The notes beneath the pieces are model-generated. The model ran no database searches. It was given only the letters and a program-made list of their open reading frames with translations, and was not told the DNA's origin. The translations under genes and the position numbers were made by a program. A DNA stretch of 64,000 bases, taken from the NCBI GenBank assembly GCA_017396025.1, contig JAFQNF010000037.1, forward strand, positions 26,214 through 90,213. The letters are read 5' to 3'. Below, piece after piece: positions 1 to 9,769 of this stretch; within the stretch, counting starts at the first letter, position 1; each line of letters opens with the position of its first letter. The DNA comes from a bacterium. GTDB lineage: Bacteria; Cyanobacteriota; Vampirovibrionia; Gastranaerophilales; Gastranaerophilaceae.

Positions 1-279
1 AATGTAATGCCAAAATCTATTGAACAAATTAAGAATTACAGAATTACATTATCTGAAGAAGATGGTCAAATCCAATTCTTAAGAAAAGTAGTTCCAGGTA
101 GTGCAAGCAAAAGCTATGGTATCCAAGTAGCAAAAATGGCAGGGCTTCCAGATACAATTATCTCTAAAGCCGAAAATCTTATGACAAAGATGCAAAAGGA
201 TTACACAAAAGATTTATCACGCAAAAAAGCAAAACAAAAAGCAGCTGATGTTCCTCAATTAAGTTTGCTTTTTGACTAG
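1..279 (+). CDS. mutS: DNA mismatch repair protein MutS, C-terminal fragment (gene cut by window edge)
   Basis: The reading frame is open to the left edge, so this is only the last 92 codons of a gene of roughly 850-900 codons. The visible part matches the end of the MutS ATPase domain: GSASKSYGIQVAKMAGLP is the conserved segment behind the Walker motifs, followed by a Lys-rich linker and the terminal LSLLFD. MutS recognises mismatches in DNA and recruits MutL. The ATG at position 7 is an internal methionine and not a start. The gene is followed after 8 bases by a membrane-protein gene on the same strand, so it is probably the first visible gene of an operon ending in rimO. Confidence 0.92.
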   Translation, partial: NVMPKSIEQIKNYRITLSEEDGQIQFLRKVVPGSASKSYGIQVAKMAGLPDTIISKAENLMTKMQKDYTKDLSRKKAKQKAADVPQLSLLFD

Positions 280-287
280 AGGTTAAA

Positions 288-1811
288 ATGTCTAAGTTTT
301 TTAAAAGCGACATCGGAATTATTTTATTAATAATTGTGCTATTTTTTGTAATTTTAAGCGATTTTTATTTAGCTCAAGGTCTTTTATCCATTGACACAGG
401 TAGGGAATTTTATATTCCTCAACAAATGCTAAATGGAGAAGTGCTTTATAAGGACATCTATAATATTTATGGTGCGTTATCATATCAAATTAATGCTATT
501 TTATTCGCCATTTTTGGAGCTAAAATAACAACTCTTTATTGGGCTGGAATCTTAAATTCACTAGTTATAGTAACAACAATTTATTTATTAAGCAGAGAAT
601 TTATGAAAAAAGGCTTATCTTTTATGGTAAGCACAGCCATTATGTTCTCTTTGGTATTTTCTACATTTTTGTATAATTCAAATTTACCTTATGCTTATGC
701 GATTTCTTACGCATTAAGCAGTTTTTTATTGTCAGTTTTATTTCTAATTAAATACATCAAAACAGAAGATAACAAAATGGCATATTTATCCTGTTTATTT
801 TGTGGAATAAGCTTGGCGAATAAATATGAATTCACTCTTCTACCTTTTATTTTGGTTTATGTATTAGGTTTTTTAAAACCAATTGGCATAAAAAATGGAT
901 TAAAAGCGCTTGGATGTTTTATTTCAGTTCCTGCTATAAGCCATGGTGCACTTTTAATTCAAGGACTAAATTTTACAGATATAAAAGAAACAATAACACT
1001 ATTTAAAAACCTTATTAGTGCGCCACTTCTAAAACTATTCTTTGAAAAATTTGGAGTATTTTTCAATGCAGAAGGAATTTTAAATTTAATAATTTCAAAT
1101 AAGAGTTTTGCTATTTTTGGCTTATTGCCTATTTTAAACACTTTAGCATTAGCAATATTTTTCAAAAAAATATTTGAAGATAAAACTTTATTTGTTCTAA
1201 TCCTATGCGCAATAACAGCTTGTGCAAAAACTTTCTTCTACTTAAATATAATCCACATGGGCGCATTTATGCTTCCTATTATTTTCTTAGCAACAATATG
1301 TTTAATTGATAAATTCACAAAGCAAAAAATATTTGTAAACACAGTTTTAATAGCAAGTATTTTGCTATTTCTTGCATTTGATATAACTTCACTCAACGCT
1401 AAAAACTACGAACTTAAAACAGAAAAAGGACATCTTTATACTTATGCAAAAGATGGTATTCAAAATGAAACAGCTATTGATTTTGTACTAAAAAACACAA
1501 ACAAAACAGATAAAGTCGTAGTTATGCCAGAGGGCACATTCATCAACTTCACGACGGAGAGAAAAGGGGATGATTTTTATTACAACCTAAGCCCTCTATT
1601 TTATAATGATGTGTTTGGTGAAAAAAGAGTTATTAATCACTTCAAAGAAAACATGCCTGAATATTTTATAATCGTTCCAATTAACCATATCGAATATGGA
1701 AGCAGTTATTTTGGAAAAGATTATGCACAAAATTTTTATGAGATGATTGTTAATAACTACGAATTAGTTGAAGAGAAAAACGATATTAAATTTTTTAGAA
1801 AGAAAATATAA
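288..1811 (+). CDS. Multi-pass membrane protein, GT-C / family-39-like glycosyltransferase
   Basis: The 507-residue product has about ten hydrophobic segments in its first 360 residues and a soluble C-terminal tail, the layout of GT-C glycosyltransferases (PMT/ArnT type) that use polyprenyl-phosphate sugars. After the first membrane helix it carries SIDTGREFYIPQ, the place where these enzymes carry an acidic residue needed for catalysis. A GAGG ribosome site lies 6 bases before the ATG. The stop overlaps the rimO start by one base (TAATG), suggesting translational coupling. The family assignment is by layout and motif only. Donor and acceptor cannot be told. It could be a lipid or surface-protein glycosyltransferase. 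Confidence 0.65.
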   Translation: MSKFFKSDIGIILLIIVLFFVILSDFYLAQGLLSIDTGREFYIPQQMLNGEVLYKDIYNIYGALSYQINAILFAIFGAKITTLYWAGILNSLVIVTTIYLLSREFMKKGLSFMVSTAIMFSLVFSTFLYNSNLPYAYAISYALSSFLLSVLFLIKYIKTEDNKMAYLSCLFCGISLANKYEFTLLPFILVYVLGFLKPIGIKNGLKALGCFISVPAISHGALLIQGLNFTDIKETITLFKNLISAPLLKLFFEKFGVFFNAEGILNLIISNKSFAIFGLLPILNTLALAIFFKKIFEDKTLFVLILCAITACAKTFFYLNIIHMGAFMLPIIFLATICLIDKFTKQKIFVNTVLIASILLFLAFDITSLNAKNYELKTEKGHLYTYAKDGIQNETAIDFVLKNTNKTDKVVVMPEGTFINFTTERKGDDFYYNLSPLFYNDVFGEKRVINHFKENMPEYFIIVPINHIEYGSSYFGKDYAQNFYEMIVNNYELVEEKNDIKFFRKKI

Positions 1812-3115
1812 TGAGACAAATTGCACTAATTAATCATGGCTGCGCTAAAAACCTTATAGATTCTGAATTGATGTTAGGTAAACTCGCACAAAATGGCTAT
1901 AAAATCACGCTTGATGAAACAAAAGCAGATATTGTTATCATAAACACTTGCTCATTTATCAACGATGCAGAAAAAGAATCAGTAGCCTCTATTTTTGAAA
2001 TGATTAACGCAGGTAAAAAAATCATCATTGCAGGTTGTCTTCCGCAAAAACATAAAAAAGAATTGCAAGAACTTATCCCAGAAGCACTAGCATTCATTGG
2101 GACATCTGATATTGATAAGATTGTCGATGTAGTTAAGAAAGTAACTAAAGATAAAAAAATCAGATACGAAGTTAACGAAAAGCCAGAATATAACTATCCA
2201 GAAGATATTGAGCGTCAACAAATTACAATGGGTGCAAGTTCATACATAAAAATTGCCGAAGGCTGTGACTTTAGATGTGGATATTGCATTATTCCAAGCT
2301 TAAGAGGTCCATATAAATCAAGAAAAATTGAAAACATAGTGGCAGAAGCAAAAGCACTTGCGGATAAAGGAACAACTGAAATTGTCTTAATCGCCCAAGA
2401 CACAACTAGCTACGGAAAAGATTTATACGGAAAACCATCACTTAAAGAGCTGTTAATCGAATTAAACAAAATTGAAAACCTAAGCTGGATAAGAATAATG
2501 TATACATACCCATCACTTTTGAGTGATGACTTACTTGAAACAATTAACAGCCTAGATAAAGTTGTAAAATACATTGATGTTCCGCTTCAACACGTTAGCA
2601 AAAATATGCTTGAAGCTATGAACCGACCTGTTATGGATTATAAAAAGCTAATTAAAAAAATGCGCAAATTAATCCCTAATGTAGCAATTAGAACAACATT
2701 TATTGTTGGATACCCAACAGAAACCGAAGAAAACTACAAAGAACTTTACGACTTTATAAAAGAAATGAAAATCGATAGACTTGGCGTATTTGAGTTTTCA
2801 AAAGAAAAAAATACAAAATCATATTCTATGAAGCCTCAAATTTTAGCTAAAGTTAAAAAACAAAGAAAAAATGAACTTATGAAACTTCAACAACAAGTTT
2901 CAAAAGAAATAAACGCAAAATTAATCGGTAAAAATATTGACTGTATTGTTGAATCAATTAATGAAGATGGCGCAATAGTTGCACGTTCTTACAAAGACGC
3001 ACCAGAAGTTGACTGCCTCGTATTTATAGAAACAGAAAATCCTGTGCTCCCTGGTGATATAATAACCGTTAAAATAACAGGGGCAAATGAATACGATTTA
3101 ATAGCAAAATATTAA
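1811..3115 (+). CDS. rimO: Ribosomal protein S12 methylthiotransferase RimO
   Basis: RimO is a radical-SAM enzyme that adds a methylthio group to the conserved aspartate of ribosomal protein S12. The 434-residue length is normal. The N-terminal UPF0004 domain has its three cluster cysteines at C11 (NHGCAKN), C47 and C76. The radical-SAM motif CDFRCGYC supplies C152, C156 and C159, and the following IIPSLRG is RimO-like and unlike the MiaB version. A TRAM domain occupies about the last 65 residues. The start overlaps the preceding stop by one base. A strong bidirectional terminator follows 5 bases after the stop. Confidence 0.94.
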   Translation: MRQIALINHGCAKNLIDSELMLGKLAQNGYKITLDETKADIVIINTCSFINDAEKESVASIFEMINAGKKIIIAGCLPQKHKKELQELIPEALAFIGTSDIDKIVDVVKKVTKDKKIRYEVNEKPEYNYPEDIERQQITMGASSYIKIAEGCDFRCGYCIIPSLRGPYKSRKIENIVAEAKALADKGTTEIVLIAQDTTSYGKDLYGKPSLKELLIELNKIENLSWIRIMYTYPSLLSDDLLETINSLDKVVKYIDVPLQHVSKNMLEAMNRPVMDYKKLIKKMRKLIPNVAIRTTFIVGYPTETEENYKELYDFIKEMKIDRLGVFEFSKEKNTKSYSMKPQILAKVKKQRKNELMKLQQQVSKEINAKLIGKNIDCIVESINEDGAIVARSYKDAPEVDCLVFIETENPVLPGDIITVKITGANEYDLIAKY

Positions 3116-3120
3116 TAAAA

Positions 3121-3150
3121 AAACTCCCGATTAAGTCGGGAGTTTTTATT
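3121..3150. terminator. Bidirectional rho-independent terminator
   Basis: A perfect 10-bp stem (AAACTCCCGA with TCGGGAGTTT, 3121-3130 and 3136-3145) closes a 5-base loop and is followed by TTTTTATTTTT. A-rich sequence on the other side gives a T-tract on the minus strand as well. It separates the convergent rimO and smc operons. Confidence 0.9.
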
Positions 3151-3151
3151 T

Positions 3152-4690
3152 TTATGAACCTAAGAATTCTCTTTTTACTTTCTTGTATTTCATAACTCTT
3201 CTATCATTCATTGATCTTGGATTTTCTCTTACAAGTTTTTCAATAACTTCTTTTGCTTTTCCTTGTTCACGATTTTTGTTGTATACTTCTGCAAGTTTCA
3301 AAGCAATTTCAATATGATCTGGATATGTTCTATTCAACAATTCAAGTTTTTCTCTTGCAATTGATTCTCTGCCAAGTCTCAAATCTATAAATGATTCAAG
3401 AATTTGTGTTTCTAAATCGTCTTCAATTTTAATAGCATAGTTTAAATATTTTTCTGCCATTTCATACTCTTCCATTTTATAGAAATTAGCAGCTAAATTA
3501 TAAAGAATTACATGCTGATTTCTAAAATCACTAGAAACCAATGGAAGCACCTTATTCAAAATGTAATTTGAACGAGGATATTGTTTTTTATAAGCATAGT
3601 TGATAGCTAAATCAACCCAAATAATAATATTTTGTCTATCATCTTTTAATTGAGAAATTAATCTTTGAATTTCTAACTCAAAGTTTTCCCCTGGATATGT
3701 AGTCAAAACATTATGATAATACATATTTGAATATTCTTCAGGTGGTATTGGTTTATCAATAATATCTGGAATCATCTTATAAAGTAATAAAACTGTATTT
3801 ATATCTCTATTAGAAAGTTCTTTTGCAACTGTTGTATGGTCAACCATATCACCAGAATAATACATAACATCATCTTCATTAGCACTATGTCCCCATAGAC
3901 CTAATGCGTGACCAATTTCATGTTGTGCTAAAGAAAGTAATTTATCGCTTGTGTATTCTCTTGAATATGCATCAACTCTTTTCATTTCGATATCCATTTT
4001 TTCCAATTTGATATCTTTAAATACCGGAGTTACTACCGCAGATAAATTAGGGTTATTTTTTGTATATTTTTGATCAAGATGTTCAACAAAAGTAACGCCA
4101 ATTTGAGCAACTTTCGGATTTTGAACTTCTTGGAATTTAATTACACCATTTGTTGCATTTTGCCAATTTTCAAATGCTTGTTTAACAGTATCTGTATATT
4201 CACTTGGAATAGACATATGGCTTGATATGTGATATTTGATTGGTTCAGAATTATTCCAACGAATCAGCATATCCTCATATAAAACGTTATCTGCATAGTT
4301 TGGACCTACTGATTTATCCATCGCTTTACGCATATTTAGAAGAACTTCTTCTGCAACATTACTTGCTTCTTCGCAATCTTCTAATTGTGCAATTTCATAC
4401 AATGCTTTTTGATTTTCATAAGTTGGTTCTAATTTAGATAATGTTAAAGCTTTATAATAAACTGGTTCGTCATCATATGGATTTGCATCTGCAGCCATAT
4501 TGAACATTTTCATAGCTTTTTCGTAATTACCAAGTTCATAATATTTTTTACCTTGACTCATCAGATGACTTGGCATCATATTTTTCATGTAAAATAAAAA
4601 TCCAAGAACTAAGAATAATAAAATCCCAAAAATGATTAATGATGTTTTGAGATTTTGAGTTTTCTTCTCTTTTGTTTGAGCATCTACCAT
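3152..4690 (-). CDS. Membrane-anchored TPR protein with metzincin-type (M10-like) zinc peptidase domain
   Basis: The 512-residue protein has one N-terminal membrane helix (about residues 17-35) and TPR-like helices (about 43-120). A matrixin-like peptidase region (about 150-320) follows, then further TPR-like helices (about 350-500). The zinc site is complete: HEIGHALGLWGH at 257-268 fits HExxHxxGxxxH, and M276 in DDVMYY is a plausible Met-turn. It is probably an envelope-facing peptidase or scaffold. It is the last gene of the smc-scpA-scpB operon, 14 bases behind scpB. Proteolytic activity is inferred from the intact motif, and the substrate is unknown. Confidence 0.75.
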   Translation of the reverse strand: MVDAQTKEKKTQNLKTSLIIFGILLFLVLGFLFYMKNMMPSHLMSQGKKYYELGNYEKAMKMFNMAADANPYDDEPVYYKALTLSKLEPTYENQKALYEIAQLEDCEEASNVAEEVLLNMRKAMDKSVGPNYADNVLYEDMLIRWNNSEPIKYHISSHMSIPSEYTDTVKQAFENWQNATNGVIKFQEVQNPKVAQIGVTFVEHLDQKYTKNNPNLSAVVTPVFKDIKLEKMDIEMKRVDAYSREYTSDKLLSLAQHEIGHALGLWGHSANEDDVMYYSGDMVDHTTVAKELSNRDINTVLLLYKMIPDIIDKPIPPEEYSNMYYHNVLTTYPGENFELEIQRLISQLKDDRQNIIIWVDLAINYAYKKQYPRSNYILNKVLPLVSSDFRNQHVILYNLAANFYKMEEYEMAEKYLNYAIKIEDDLETQILESFIDLRLGRESIAREKLELLNRTYPDHIEIALKLAEVYNKNREQGKAKEVIEKLVRENPRSMNDRRVMKYKKVKREFLGS

Positions 4691-4704
4691 ACATTCTCCT
4701 TATA

Positions 4705-5220
4705 TTATTTATTTAATTCCAATATTTCAGATAATTTATTCATTTCCAACTTAGATAATATTTCAGAGTTTCCTTTTATTTTAAAGTATTCTGCAAATTT
4801 AGGAGTTGTTTTTAAATTATAAGAACGACCATTTGAGTCTTTCTTTCTGCTTATCAAACCTTTTTCAACAAGTTCAGATACATGGTCATACGCTGTTGAC
4901 CCTCTCAATTCTTTCAATAAAGATTGTCTTATAGGTTGTTTTAAAGCAATAACTAAAAGTGTTTTTAATGTTGCATTAGATATATCAATAGGGCAAAGTT
5001 TTTCAACAATATCCATATATTCATCTTTTACCTGAATAATATATCCATTTTCATCATCAATTTCTAAAGCACCATCACGAGATGAATAATCAACAATCAA
5101 AGAAAGCATTGCATCTTCAACTTCCATTTCATCTGCTTCTAGAATAGTAGCAATTTCTTTTATATCAACAGCTCGACCTGTTACAAATAATACAGCTTCA
5201 ATTCTTGCTTTTAAATCCAT
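4705..5220 (-). CDS. scpB: Segregation and condensation protein ScpB
   Basis: ScpB is the winged-helix kite subunit that binds ScpA and regulates the SMC condensin. The 171-residue length and the opening MDLKARIEAVLFVTGRAV match the family, as does ALKQPIRQSLLKELRG, the region between the two winged helices. It starts 9 bases after the scpA stop, in the order smc-scpA-scpB. The C terminus is compact and lacks the long acidic tail found in some homologues. Confidence 0.92.
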   Translation of the reverse strand: MDLKARIEAVLFVTGRAVDIKEIATILEADEMEVEDAMLSLIVDYSSRDGALEIDDENGYIIQVKDEYMDIVEKLCPIDISNATLKTLLVIALKQPIRQSLLKELRGSTAYDHVSELVEKGLISRKKDSNGRSYNLKTTPKFAEYFKIKGNSEILSKLEMNKLSEILELNK

Positions 5221-5229
5221 ACCGCCCGC

Positions 5230-6102
5230 CTATGCCGTTTGCTCTTCTTCAAGGCGCTGTTCTGGAGCTTTGCCTTTTACTACATATAAATCCGAATAGA
5301 ATTCATCTTGTTCTAAATCAAATTCGCTATCAACAGTCAAAAATAACAATGCCATATAAGCTGAAATTTTATCTAGACCTAATAAAGTTAAAGTATTCAA
5401 CTCAACTTTTTCTTCTTTTTCAAAGATTTTAACTAAGTTTTCATGAAGAATTTTTATACTGCTTTCAATATATTCTTCATGTGCCATATTAATAATGTCA
5501 TCAGCAGACATATTTTTATAACTACGAACTCTTCTTTGTTGAGCACGCTCAATTTGGCTTTGAATTTGTTGTTTTTTTTCAATTTGTTCGTAGAACTCTA
5601 ACTGTCTAATTAAATCTTTTAAAGTTACAATTCTGTTTCTATTTAATTTAACACTTGTCCTTCTTTGAATAATATCTTCAATAGGAATAACATTATCTGG
5701 AAAATCTTGATAATAAAGGTCTTCATTAAATCTTGAATCGTCATCATCATATTCTGGGTTAAATTCTTCTTGAATTTCAAATTGCATTGGATCAATGCCA
5801 ACTAAAACATTAGATTTCAATTTTAAAAGCACTGCCAAGAAAAATAACGCTCTACCTGTAACTCTTAAATTATTTGATTTACTTTCTGCGATATGAAGCA
5901 TATATTTATCTGCAATATCAGCAATATCAATATTCCAAGGATCAATTTTACCTTGTTTTGCCATTTGAACTAAAACTTCAATACCGTCTAATTCTTCACT
6001 CGGAGTATCTAAAATAGAATCAGGAGTAAACCCTAAATCTCTTTTGTAAGATTCAGGAGTCGTTTGCATATAAAAATTTTCTGTATCCTTTGGATTTAAC
6101 AT
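5230..6102 (-). CDS. scpA: Segregation and condensation protein ScpA (kleisin)
   Basis: ScpA bridges the SMC head domains and recruits ScpB. The signature ELDGIEVLVQMAKQGKIDPW (about residues 37-56) and the winged-helix C terminus are recognisable in 290 residues. The product is slightly longer than the usual 240-260, with an acidic segment EYDDDDSRFNED in the middle, which is the flexible kleisin linker. It begins 4 bases after the smc stop. Confidence 0.92.
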   Translation of the reverse strand: MLNPKDTENFYMQTTPESYKRDLGFTPDSILDTPSEELDGIEVLVQMAKQGKIDPWNIDIADIADKYMLHIAESKSNNLRVTGRALFFLAVLLKLKSNVLVGIDPMQFEIQEEFNPEYDDDDSRFNEDLYYQDFPDNVIPIEDIIQRRTSVKLNRNRIVTLKDLIRQLEFYEQIEKKQQIQSQIERAQQRRVRSYKNMSADDIINMAHEEYIESSIKILHENLVKIFEKEEKVELNTLTLLGLDKISAYMALLFLTVDSEFDLEQDEFYSDLYVVKGKAPEQRLEEEQTA

Positions 6103-6106
6103 CTAA

Positions 6107-9100
6107 TTAGTCCCTAAATTTAACCCCAGTAACCTTGGTTTTTCCACGTTCTTTTTGAGTAACACCTATTGTCCTATTAGCTGATTCTATCATAGGTTTT
6201 CTGTGACTAACTACTATAAATTGCGTATTTTTTGCTTGTTCTTGAATAATATCTGCAAGTTTTTCTACATTTATACCATCTAAGTTAGCATCTACCTCGT
6301 CTAGTGCGTAGAATGGAGCAGGTAAATATTTTTGAATAGCAAATACGAAAGCTAGTGCTGTTAGCGATTTTTCGCCACCTGATAATGCGCCTAATTTTTG
6401 TTTTTGTTTATCTCTTAATTGCGCTTGAATTGTTAAACCACCTTCAAACGGATTTTCTGGATTTTCAAGTAATAATTTACCTTCACCATCTGATAACTTA
6501 CCAAAAATTTCGATAAAGTTATCATTTATATTGTTATAAGTTTTCATGAACGTTTCTTTTTTAATTTGTTCATAACCACTCATTTTTTCTAAAATTTGTT
6601 TGCGCTCATTTGTTAATGTTTCAATTTGCGCTTTCTTTTCTTCTTGTCTTGCTTTTACTTCATCATAAGCTTGAATAGCAAGCATATTAACAGGTTCCAT
6701 CTCTTCCATACGTTTTTGTAAACGCTGAATTTTGTTTGTAATTTCTTCTGTTGAAACTTCTGTTGGAACTAATGCATTAATATCAACATCATTATTTTTT
6801 AATTCTTCTCTAATCTCTTCAAGTTGAGGTTCTAACTCACGTCTTCTAGCTTTAAACGCTTCAACTTGCTCACCAATTCTCTCAATTTCATTGGTGATTT
6901 TATTCTTGTTATTTTCAGCAGCTAAAAGTTCTTCTTGAACCAAATCTCTTTGTTTTTGAAGTTCAAGCAATTTTTCACCTAAAGTTTTAATTTTTTCTTC
7001 AAGTTCAGCTGCTTTCACTTCAATTTCTTTAATTTCTTCAGCATATTTAACTTTATCTTGAGCCCCAATTTCGTTGTCTTTTAACAATCTTTGGATTTGT
7101 TCTTCTTTTGCTTTAATTAATTCTTTATTGAAGTCAATATCTCTATTTGCTTCAGAAATTTCATTATTACATTTTAAAATTTTATTTTGATATTCTTTGA
7201 TTTGATTTTCAATTGCAGCAGTCATTTCCTTAAGCTTTTTAAGTTCGCCTTCGGTCATTTTGCTTTCAATTTCAGCAATCTTATCTTGAAGAACAAGCAT
7301 TTTATCATTCAAATCAACCATTTTTTCTTCATATTTTTCAAGTTTCTTTTCAATAGCTTGAACTTTTGGTTCATTTTCTTTGATTGTTTTATTGTATTCT
7401 TCAATTCTTTGTTCATTATTTTGAGAATTATTGTTCAAATTATTCAGCTCAATTTTTGCACCATTTAGGGCTGTCATTGTATTTGAATAATTTGCTCTAA
7501 TTTTTTCTTGCTTTGCTTCAAGTTCTTTTCTTGTTGCTTCAAGTGCTTGATATTGTTTTTGTAATTCAGCAAAACGAGTTTTATATTTATTCAACTCTTC
7601 ATCTTGATTTTGGCTAAATTTCAAACCAGTATCACGTCTATCACCACCAGTGATAGCACCAGATTTTTCAAACAAGCTTCCATCTAAAGTAACTAAACGG
7701 AATTTACCAATTAATCTTTTTGCGCAATCATAATCTTCAACAATTAAAGTATCACCTAATGCATAGAAGAAAGCATCTAAATATTTATCATCAAAATCAA
7801 TAAGGTTAATAGCATAATCTATAACACCTTTTTCTTTTGGTAATTTCAAACTAGATGGTGCTGGTTTCATTTTATCTAATGGTAAGAATGTTGCACTACC
7901 TGCTCTTGCAGACTTTAAATAGTCAATACATGTGCGAGCAACATCAACATCATCAACAACAATGTTTTTCATTCTACCGCCCATTGCAACTTCTAATGCT
8001 GTTGAATATTCCTTATCAACACTACCCAATTGCAACAATGGAGCATGAACACCACGTATTTTTGCTTTTAAAATTGAATCAATAGCACGGCCAAGATTTA
8101 CTTCTTCATAAGCACTTTTTTGAGCTTCTATTGTAATAATCTTTCTTTGCGCCATTTGAATATCATGCATTAAGTCAGACAATTCATTTTTATTTTTGTC
8201 TAAATTATACATAACATTTTCTTGCGCTAATTTATAATCAGCCTGCTCTTTTGTTAATTCTTCCACTTGAATTTGAAGCTTATCTTTGTTGTCTTTAAAA
8301 TTAGCTTTAAAAGCAGTTAACTCTGCAAGTGATTTTTTAGCGTTTTCAATATCTTTTTTGCAAGAAGCCAACTCTGTCTCTAATGGAATAGTCTCTGATT
8401 TTATATTCCACTCATCTTCTTTTAATTTTTCAAGTTCCTTCTTTAAGTTATTTCTTTCTTCAATTTGCTTATCAGCATTTTTGTTTAAACCAGAAACTTC
8501 TTCTAAAATCTTTTGAAGTTCAGCTTCTTGGATTTTAATATTTTCTTCAATTGAAGCAATTTCCGCTTTTTTCTCTTCAATCTTCAAATTGATTTTTTCA
8601 ATTTTTTCTTTATGGTTATCGATACCATTTTTAGAGTTTTCAATGGTTTTTAGGTTATCATGAATAGTTTTTTCAACAGAACTAATTGCCAAATTTTTTC
8701 TTGAAATTTGACCTTTCAATTCTTCTAATTGTTTTTTAGTTTCAATTTGTTCTGCTTCACCATTACTTTTAACAAGTTCTGAAATTTCTTTGTATCTTTG
8801 CTTAATTTCAAGAAGAGAATCTTCTAACTTTTTAAGGTTATTTTCTTCTTCTTTTTTCTTTTTGTTAAACTCCAAAATATTTTGGTGAGCTAACTCTAAA
8901 TTTCTTTTTATATCAAAGTATTTAACAGTCGTAATTTGGCTCTCTAGCTGGAATTTTTCAGTTTTTAATTTTTGATATTTTAAAGCTGTTTCTTTCTCTT
9001 GAGCCAATCTTTCGATAGATGATTCAATTTCAGTCAAGATTAAATTAGCATTTTCAACTCTTTCTTCAACAGTTAAAAGCTCTTCTTGCGCCTTATCAAT

Positions 9101-9604
9101 TCTTCTATTGAAATCAGCAATACCTGCAATTTCATCAATAATCTTACGTCTTTCAACAGTTGAGCAGTTTGTAATGCTCATAACATCACCTTGCATCATA
9201 ACGTTATAACTGTTTGGAGTAATGCGATATTTTTCAAGGCGTGTATGAATCTCAGTTAAAGTTGAAACTTGGTCGTTTAAGTAATAAACACTGTTAAACC
9301 CTTGAGATGATTTTCTAATTTTTCTTCCAACGCTAATTGGTTCTTCTTCGCCATTTTCAGGCTCAAAAACAACCTTAACAAACGCTTCATTCCTTTTTGT
9401 GTGGGTAGAGATAAAGTCTGATAGCTGTTCTGTACGCAAATTTCTAGCACTAGCCAGACCTAGCGCAAACAAAATACTATCAATGATATTACTTTTCCCC
9501 GAACCATTTGGCCCCGATATCGTAGTGAAGCCCTTTAAAAACGGGATAGTCATATCATTTGCAAAAGATTTAAAGTTGTCGACTTGTAATTCTTTTATAT
9601 ACAT
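6107..9604 (-). CDS. smc: Chromosome segregation ATPase SMC
   Basis: This 1165-residue SMC protein dimerises through a hinge and compacts DNA with ScpA and ScpB. Walker A is GPNGSGKSN (about 33-41). Two long Glu/Lys-rich coiled coils flank a hinge near residues 500-650 containing VAMGGRMKNIVVDD and GAITGGDRRDTG. The C-terminal head carries the ABC signature LGALSGGEKSLTALAF and Walker B YALDEVDANLD. Length is normal. It heads a four-gene operon with scpA, scpB and a metzincin-TPR gene. Confidence 0.96.
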   Translation of the reverse strand: MYIKELQVDNFKSFANDMTIPFLKGFTTISGPNGSGKSNIIDSILFALGLASARNLRTEQLSDFISTHTKRNEAFVKVVFEPENGEEEPISVGRKIRKSSQGFNSVYYLNDQVSTLTEIHTRLEKYRITPNSYNVMMQGDVMSITNCSTVERRKIIDEIAGIADFNRRIDKAQEELLTVEERVENANLILTEIESSIERLAQEKETALKYQKLKTEKFQLESQITTVKYFDIKRNLELAHQNILEFNKKKKEEENNLKKLEDSLLEIKQRYKEISELVKSNGEAEQIETKKQLEELKGQISRKNLAISSVEKTIHDNLKTIENSKNGIDNHKEKIEKINLKIEEKKAEIASIEENIKIQEAELQKILEEVSGLNKNADKQIEERNNLKKELEKLKEDEWNIKSETIPLETELASCKKDIENAKKSLAELTAFKANFKDNKDKLQIQVEELTKEQADYKLAQENVMYNLDKNKNELSDLMHDIQMAQRKIITIEAQKSAYEEVNLGRAIDSILKAKIRGVHAPLLQLGSVDKEYSTALEVAMGGRMKNIVVDDVDVARTCIDYLKSARAGSATFLPLDKMKPAPSSLKLPKEKGVIDYAINLIDFDDKYLDAFFYALGDTLIVEDYDCAKRLIGKFRLVTLDGSLFEKSGAITGGDRRDTGLKFSQNQDEELNKYKTRFAELQKQYQALEATRKELEAKQEKIRANYSNTMTALNGAKIELNNLNNNSQNNEQRIEEYNKTIKENEPKVQAIEKKLEKYEEKMVDLNDKMLVLQDKIAEIESKMTEGELKKLKEMTAAIENQIKEYQNKILKCNNEISEANRDIDFNKELIKAKEEQIQRLLKDNEIGAQDKVKYAEEIKEIEVKAAELEEKIKTLGEKLLELQKQRDLVQEELLAAENNKNKITNEIERIGEQVEAFKARRRELEPQLEEIREELKNNDVDINALVPTEVSTEEITNKIQRLQKRMEEMEPVNMLAIQAYDEVKARQEEKKAQIETLTNERKQILEKMSGYEQIKKETFMKTYNNINDNFIEIFGKLSDGEGKLLLENPENPFEGGLTIQAQLRDKQKQKLGALSGGEKSLTALAFVFAIQKYLPAPFYALDEVDANLDGINVEKLADIIQEQAKNTQFIVVSHRKPMIESANRTIGVTQKERGKTKVTGVKFRD

Positions 9605-9637
9605 TAAATTTGATGGTACCCTAATCTAGATACATTT

Positions 9638-9666
9638 ATTACACAACAAATAAACATAATAGTCAA
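9638..9666 (-). promoter_or_regulatory. Likely sigma-70 promoter of the smc operon
   Basis: On the minus strand TTGACT (9661-9666) and TGTAAT (9638-9643) are 17 bases apart. The predicted transcript would start near 9631, leaving a leader of about 26 bases before the smc ATG at 9604. This is motif-based only. Confidence 0.6.
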
Positions 9667-9769
9667 AAACATTACATAATATTAATGTTTGTAAAAAAAG
9701 ACTAAAAATCAAACTATTTTAATAAGACAACGGGAACTATGATATAAGTGTTCTATTTTGGAGAAATCA

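Noticed and set aside
7..279. A complete 90-residue gene at the left edge
   Set aside because: The frame continues to the edge and the sequence is the end of MutS.
9758..9769. TTG start for the giant repeat protein
   Set aside because: It overlaps the GGAG ribosome site that serves GTG 9770, so the later start is preferred.
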